Shown: one piece after another, positions 59,851 to 64,000 of the stretch | Layout of the letters: each line of letters opens with the position of its first letter | Position numbering within the stretch: the stretch's first letter is position 1 | Assembly: GCA_009617715.1 (NCBI GenBank) | Contig: VTFK01000226.1 | Coordinates: 248,001-312,000, forward strand | DNA from: Plectrocnemia conspersa | Taxonomy: Eukaryota > Arthropoda > Insecta > Trichoptera > Polycentropodidae | Reading direction: 5' to 3' | Length of the DNA stretch: 64,000 nt | Translations under genes and position numbers: made by a program | Notes under the pieces: model-generated | Seen by the model: the letters and a program-made list of their open reading frames with translations, nothing else | The model's database searches: none | What the model was told of the DNA's origin: nothing

Positions 59851-60409
59851 CTTTTTGACTTACGGTGATATATTGTTTCCTGTGACCGTTTTGCAAAAGA
59901 AAAAAACTTACAATTTGTCAAAGCCGCTCACTTTATAAAGCTTGTAAGGCGTACTTCATAACTTCAATCATTTTGTGTTGATGTTAAAATTTCATTAATC
60001 GCATGTGAACAATATAATCACATGCTGAAAATATTTTATGGCTTTAATTTGAGACAAATACAACTGTTTTTATGTATTCGCGTAAAATAAGTGCACAGCT
60101 ACCAGATAATGTTATTATATATTAAATAATATTATATCCTGTAAAAATCAAAACGCCAGTGATGACTGAAACGGTTTAATTTTGTCAAAATAAAAACGTC
60201 CACATTTTGTCAAGTCCGGTGTCATCAAACATATAAAAGAGATTGCAATAACTGGGATTTTCTCATTTCATTAATAGGCAATCGACCTTGACACCCGACA
60301 CCTGATCTATATACATATATTACATGTGCAATAAAACTATATACAAGACAGATTCACATACTGACTAATAAAAAAAACTAACAGTAAAAATACGTTTTTG
60401 TCAGTGTCG

Positions 60410-60750
60410 CGGGATTGCAACAGGATCATCCACTATGAGGTGATTAAATAAGGGTGCACAATAAATGTTGCAATAAAATTAAAGAGGCCTGCTGTCTTCA
60501 ATACAAATTGTTTTCCAGCATGATAATGCGAGACCTCATCACCAATTTAGATCAATGCAAAATTGGATTAAAAAATTAAAAATAATAAATAAAATCTGAT
60601 CTCACAGAGTAATTTGAATCATATTTTTTTATTCAGACAGGATCAAAAAGCCCTTTGATGGAGATTAAATTATATAATATAAATTGATCAATAAAAGTAT
60701 TTTTTTAATGTTTTATTTAAAACGGACATTTTCGTCCGGAACTCAAAACT
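60410..60750 (+). pseudogene. mariner transposase C-terminal remnant
   Basis: RDCNRIIHYEVIK (mariner: WD..G.IHYELL), a stop, and CTINV are followed by a deletion. Then FQHDNARPHH carries the second catalytic Asp (mariner: F.QDNARPH). FRSMQNWI matches the later ...YH.FRSLQ.. region after the third acidic residue, which is lost here. A degenerate C-terminus continues to about 60750. There are multiple stops. TIRs were not identified. Confidence 0.75.
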
Positions 60751-60904
60751 ATTCAATTTAAGGATTTAATAATAAATCTGTTTTGCATTTTAGTATATAC
60801 TAGTGGAAAATATTATATATATTATACAATACATTCATTATAAAATAAAAAAAATAATAAAAATGTACAATAAGTTAAATGCATTATTTCTTGTTATATT
60901 AATG

Positions 60905-60935
60905 AATTTCTTTATTTTGTTTCAGGTAAGCAAAT
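60905..60935 (+). promoter_or_regulatory. Candidate ratchet (recursive) splice site
   Basis: TTTCTTTATTTTGTTTCAG is directly followed by GTAAGC, with the junction between 60925 and 60926. An optimal acceptor fused to an optimal donor is the signature of zero-length recursive splice sites known from long Drosophila introns. It lies about 25.9 kb after the plus-strand donor at 34983, in the sense orientation. Confidence 0.5.
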
Positions 60936-61435
60936 TTTGAATCTACACCAAGCACAAACAATTTAATTACAATAATCTATACCCTTGGTGAGTTTTGATA
61001 AAGTTTTTATATTATTCATAGTTCATACGAGAAAAGTATGATAAATGATCTATTGCAGTTATTTTAAATTTTATAAATTGTACAGGCAGTTTCATTTAGT
61101 ATGAAAATCTACCCTTTGAGACCCAATGTTAGTCTTGTGCGTAGTAAATATTTTATTTTCACTGCAATGTATGTACGAAGTAAGGCTTTCAATATTCAAG
61201 CATTCTTTTTTCTAAAAATAATGTAAGAAAAATTCGAAAATAATATTAATAATAAAATTATGTTAGAATTCAGGAAAATGTTATATTTTATATAAAACAC
61301 AAAAGTGTTTATTTGATATGATATAAAATATAATATGATAGATATCGTAGAGTTAGTAAAAAACATTTTTGGTTTGGAACCTAAAAGATTTTTGCGTCTT
61401 TTTCAATAAAGTAGATGGTTATTTTTGTATACATC
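60936..61435. other. AT-rich stretch, nothing recognised
   Basis: A/T-rich sequence between the recursive splice site and the Tc1-like pseudogene. Confidence 0.5.
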
Positions 61436-62440
61436 TTATTTATGACATAAGAAAAAGTCGCACAAACCATTACTCTTAGTCAGTAAAAAGATACATTTAT
61501 TCATTTTAAATCTTCTCTTACAACATCTATTATTTCTTAAAAAATCGTAAAAATATAAATTAATAGCTGTAACCCTTTTTGGCATGTCAACTAAAGACTT
61601 GTAGATGGACGGAGACAATTTTCTCTATTTTATCAATATTTTTTCTCGCAGTGGACTTGCAATAAATTGTGTTGCCAAGCTTTCCTTTTATTTTTGCCTA
61701 TAAATGCTCTATAGGATTTAGGTCTCGTAACTATGCAGGCCATTCTAAAAGCGTCAAACTCTTTATCGCAAATCATCCCTTGCTTTTTCGCGAAGTATTG
61801 CACGAAGAATTGTCTTGCTGGAACCGCATGGTAGCTTGGAAATATTTTCTTGTAGTTTATTTCCTCTCCATTAAAATGAATTCCAACATTTAAATATAAA
61901 TGTTACTATTCATTACTACTCTCGCAAATGTATAGGTTTCCTACTTCTGCTGCTGCCACACAACCCTAGATCATAACGCTTCCGCCAGTATATTTGACTT
62001 TGGGTACTACACAATCGGCTATATATTCATTACTCTTTGACGCACATGTAACAGAGGTCTTAATATTTTTTTATATAAAAAAATATTAATTCAAAATTAC
62101 CTGAAATTCAGATTCATCGGACTAAATAATATTAGCCCAATGTTCAGATGTCCAATCTCGGTGTTTACGAGCCCATTCTAAAGTTTTATTTATTTCTGAA
62201 AGCCACAGTTTGTGCGGGCTTTGCAATCTCTGCTTCTCATATAGTTGAGCTTTCTTTTCGCCATCTGCGAAAAAATTGATGGCTATTCGCTTGCAGAGAC
62301 TTCAGCAGTCAGCTTTGAAGACGTTTTTCGAAGATTTTTATGGGAGTCACGAACTAAGATTCGATCTTCCTGAGCAATTGTCTTTCGTTATCTATCAGTT
62401 TTTGCTTTTGATTTGTGAGAACAAATCAAAAGTTTGGCAA
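61436..62440 (-). pseudogene. Tc1-like DD34E transposase pseudogene
   Basis: In minus-strand order: TIAQEDRILVRDSHKNLRKT and SSKLTAEVSAS (helix-turn-helix region); LEWARKHRDWTSEHWANII then SDESEFQ (first catalytic Asp); YTGGSVMI and GCVAAAEVGNLYI; FQQDNSSCNTSRKSKG (second Asp); LLEWPA, a stop, and LRDLNPIEHL (Glu); then the C-terminus with ending MPKRVTAINL. There are 34 residues between the second Asp and the Glu, so it is DD34E, the classical Tc1 spacing. Frameshifts, several stops and an A/T-rich interruption near 62050-62100 inactivate it. The TIRs were not located. Confidence 0.85.
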
Positions 62441-63974
62441 ATCCTTGCGTGCCTACTTTGAGCATTGATCCTTAACCCTTTATTGTGCAAAGTTTTTTTA
62501 ATAAGTCCAAGCCATTTTGAATGAATATATTTAGATAAAAAAAAGTTTAAAATGTATGAAATATTTTTATTTTGGCAGAGATAATTATATTATAAAAAGT
62601 ATTATATTGATTTAAATTTTTTTTTTTAAATTATAAATTTCATTATTTATTTAATAGATTTTTAATTAGAATCTCATTTTATTAATACTATTCTTTTTTT
62701 TCATTAAATTATATAGAGATATTTATATAATAAATAAATTATTTAAAATACGTTCCAATAATTTGTTTCTCTCATTTATTTTATTTATAATATTATTGAT
62801 TTTAAAGATATGATTTTAAATAACTTGTCCAATACATGTGGACAAAGGACTCCAAAGGGTTAAAAGACAAATTAAGCTATAGTCTATAACGTTTGTTAAT
62901 TATTTTTCAAAACAACACATAACCTATCATCTGCAAAGCATATCAATTGTTTTAATGGCTCATAAAAATTCAAGCTTTAGAAGGTTTTGAAGCTGTTAAG
63001 AAGTCTGAGTACTTTCAATCGTCACTTCTCTGATTTTTTCTGATACTACAGGCGTATACACTTGAATATACACACATTCAACAGCTTTCTAACTTAAGCT
63101 GCAACCAAATGAATGCTAACTTAACTCAAGACTAGCAAAAATTGAGTGAGCCGCCGCTTCTCTCTTCGTATCTACTAGATCTTTGTCTTAACCAAATAAG
63201 CACCTGGGACTCCAAAACCCAGAAAATGGTGACTTCAACGTGATTTTTGATTGCCAGCTTTCCGGTATTTCGTTGTCCGCCCCTTTTTCGGTTGGACGAT
63301 CAATTATAGAAGTTAGAAACATTCGTTTGAAGATAATCTCAAATTGATGGTTTATCTTTTTTTATGGTTGCGGATATTTAATCCCTTTTGATTTATGCCT
63401 CGTGCATTAATTCGTTTACTATAGTGTTTCATTTAACCGAAGAAACTTATTTTTTCTTCAATGGTTAAAACGCTATATCGCAAGTCAAACTATTCTTTTT
63501 TTGATAAATAGTATGAGTTAATAACTTCAATGTTAAATAGAGAAGTGGTTTAATTAATGAACCTGACACCACAATAAGTCATTTTTTAACAACAATTGTT
63601 TATGAGGTGCAAATTTATATTTTATAATAAAAATTCAGTGAAGTATTTGACAAATAATAGTAGAGTCAATAACTAGACACACATAATCTATTTGAATAAT
63701 AAAACCACTACGAAAAAAATATATAGTAAACGAGTTAATGGCTATAAGCATTTTACGTAGAACCTTAAAAACGTTTAAATTATATAATTAATTTCCTAAG
63801 CGAGCCACTACTAAGGATAAGATTTATATATAATATAATAAAAAAAAAATTTAGTGAGCTTTCAAGAAAGCCTGGATTGTAATTTCACTTGAAAAGTTAT
63901 GCCTGATTATTCTAATTTACAATTTTCAAAACATAAAGGTTCATCAGGACCTATTTATTAATGAAAAATTTCAG
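62441..63974. other. AT-rich stretch with a mixed patch at 63000-63310
   Basis: The 63000-63310 patch is less AT-rich and unassigned. Otherwise A/T-rich. Confidence 0.4.
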
Positions 63975-64000
63975 AAGTTCCTATTCCTGCAGATGAAATT
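63975..64000 (+). CDS. Candidate second coding exon (start only, cut by the window edge)
   Basis: TTTCAG at 63970-63974 and TTCCTGCAG at 63984-63992 are two acceptors 18 bases apart and therefore in the same frame. Joined to the phase-1 donor at 34982, the longer form would read EVPIPADEI and the shorter DEI, both open to the window end. The assignment is tentative: about nine codons are visible and the link to the 34826 exon is inferred. Confidence 0.35.

Noticed and set aside
1..64000. CRISPR arrays, prokaryotic operons, rRNA genes, complete LTR retrotransposons
   Set aside because: No regularly spaced perfect repeats, ribosome binding sites, rRNA-like sequence or paired LTRs were visible.

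Overview
The window looks like AT-rich nuclear DNA from an insect or other arthropod. It has long low-complexity A/T stretches, (TA)n microsatellites, consensus splice sites, a CAAAATG start context, and many decayed Tc1/mariner, hAT, piggyBac-like and non-LTR elements of kinds common in arthropods. I see no bacterial operons, Shine-Dalgarno sites or CRISPR arrays. I could not fix the order of insect. The description rests on reading the sequence; no database search was run.

One host gene is reasonably supported: a plus-strand exon at 34606-34982. It has a strong acceptor, a start codon at 34826, 52 Gly/Ser/Glu-rich codons and a consensus CAG|GTGAGC donor. What follows looks like one very long first coding intron. 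It contains a textbook ratchet-type recursive splice site (TTTCAG|GTAAGC, junction 60925/60926). Two in-frame candidate acceptors lie in the last 26 bases of the window. A CpG-rich block ending in a minus-strand donor (10256-10640) may be the first exon or promoter of a second gene on the other strand. A strong acceptor at 1405 may open a terminal exon near the left edge.

Mobile elements, left to right: a Tigger-like element (193-1272); a foldback made of degenerate GGTCAGAAT-type units (4330-5010); inverted arms of a non-autonomous family here called X (8260-9505); a hAT element with a perfect 8-bp target duplication and a broken ZBED-type transposase (13305-15867); a second Tigger element keeping a C-terminal PCNA-binding-like motif (16730-17930); a piggyBac-like element with two left ends (18443-20829); another X copy and a hAT transposase fragment (22349-23272); a 94-bp near-perfect hairpin (25623-25716); a tRNA-derived SINE (about 29990); and a mariner remnant (31080-31280).

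Right of the exon are two long X copies (36666, 48518), a palindromic hAT-type MITE (41700-41874), a small hAT MITE (45456-45678), reverse-transcriptase relics (44383, 53930, 55930), a mariner remnant (60410) and a Tc1-like DD34E pseudogene (61436-62440). Between the repeats lie several unique, less AT-rich islands that could be regulatory. The most novel material is the X family and the module it shares with the 41700 MITE, the 4330-5010 foldback, and the recursive splice site.
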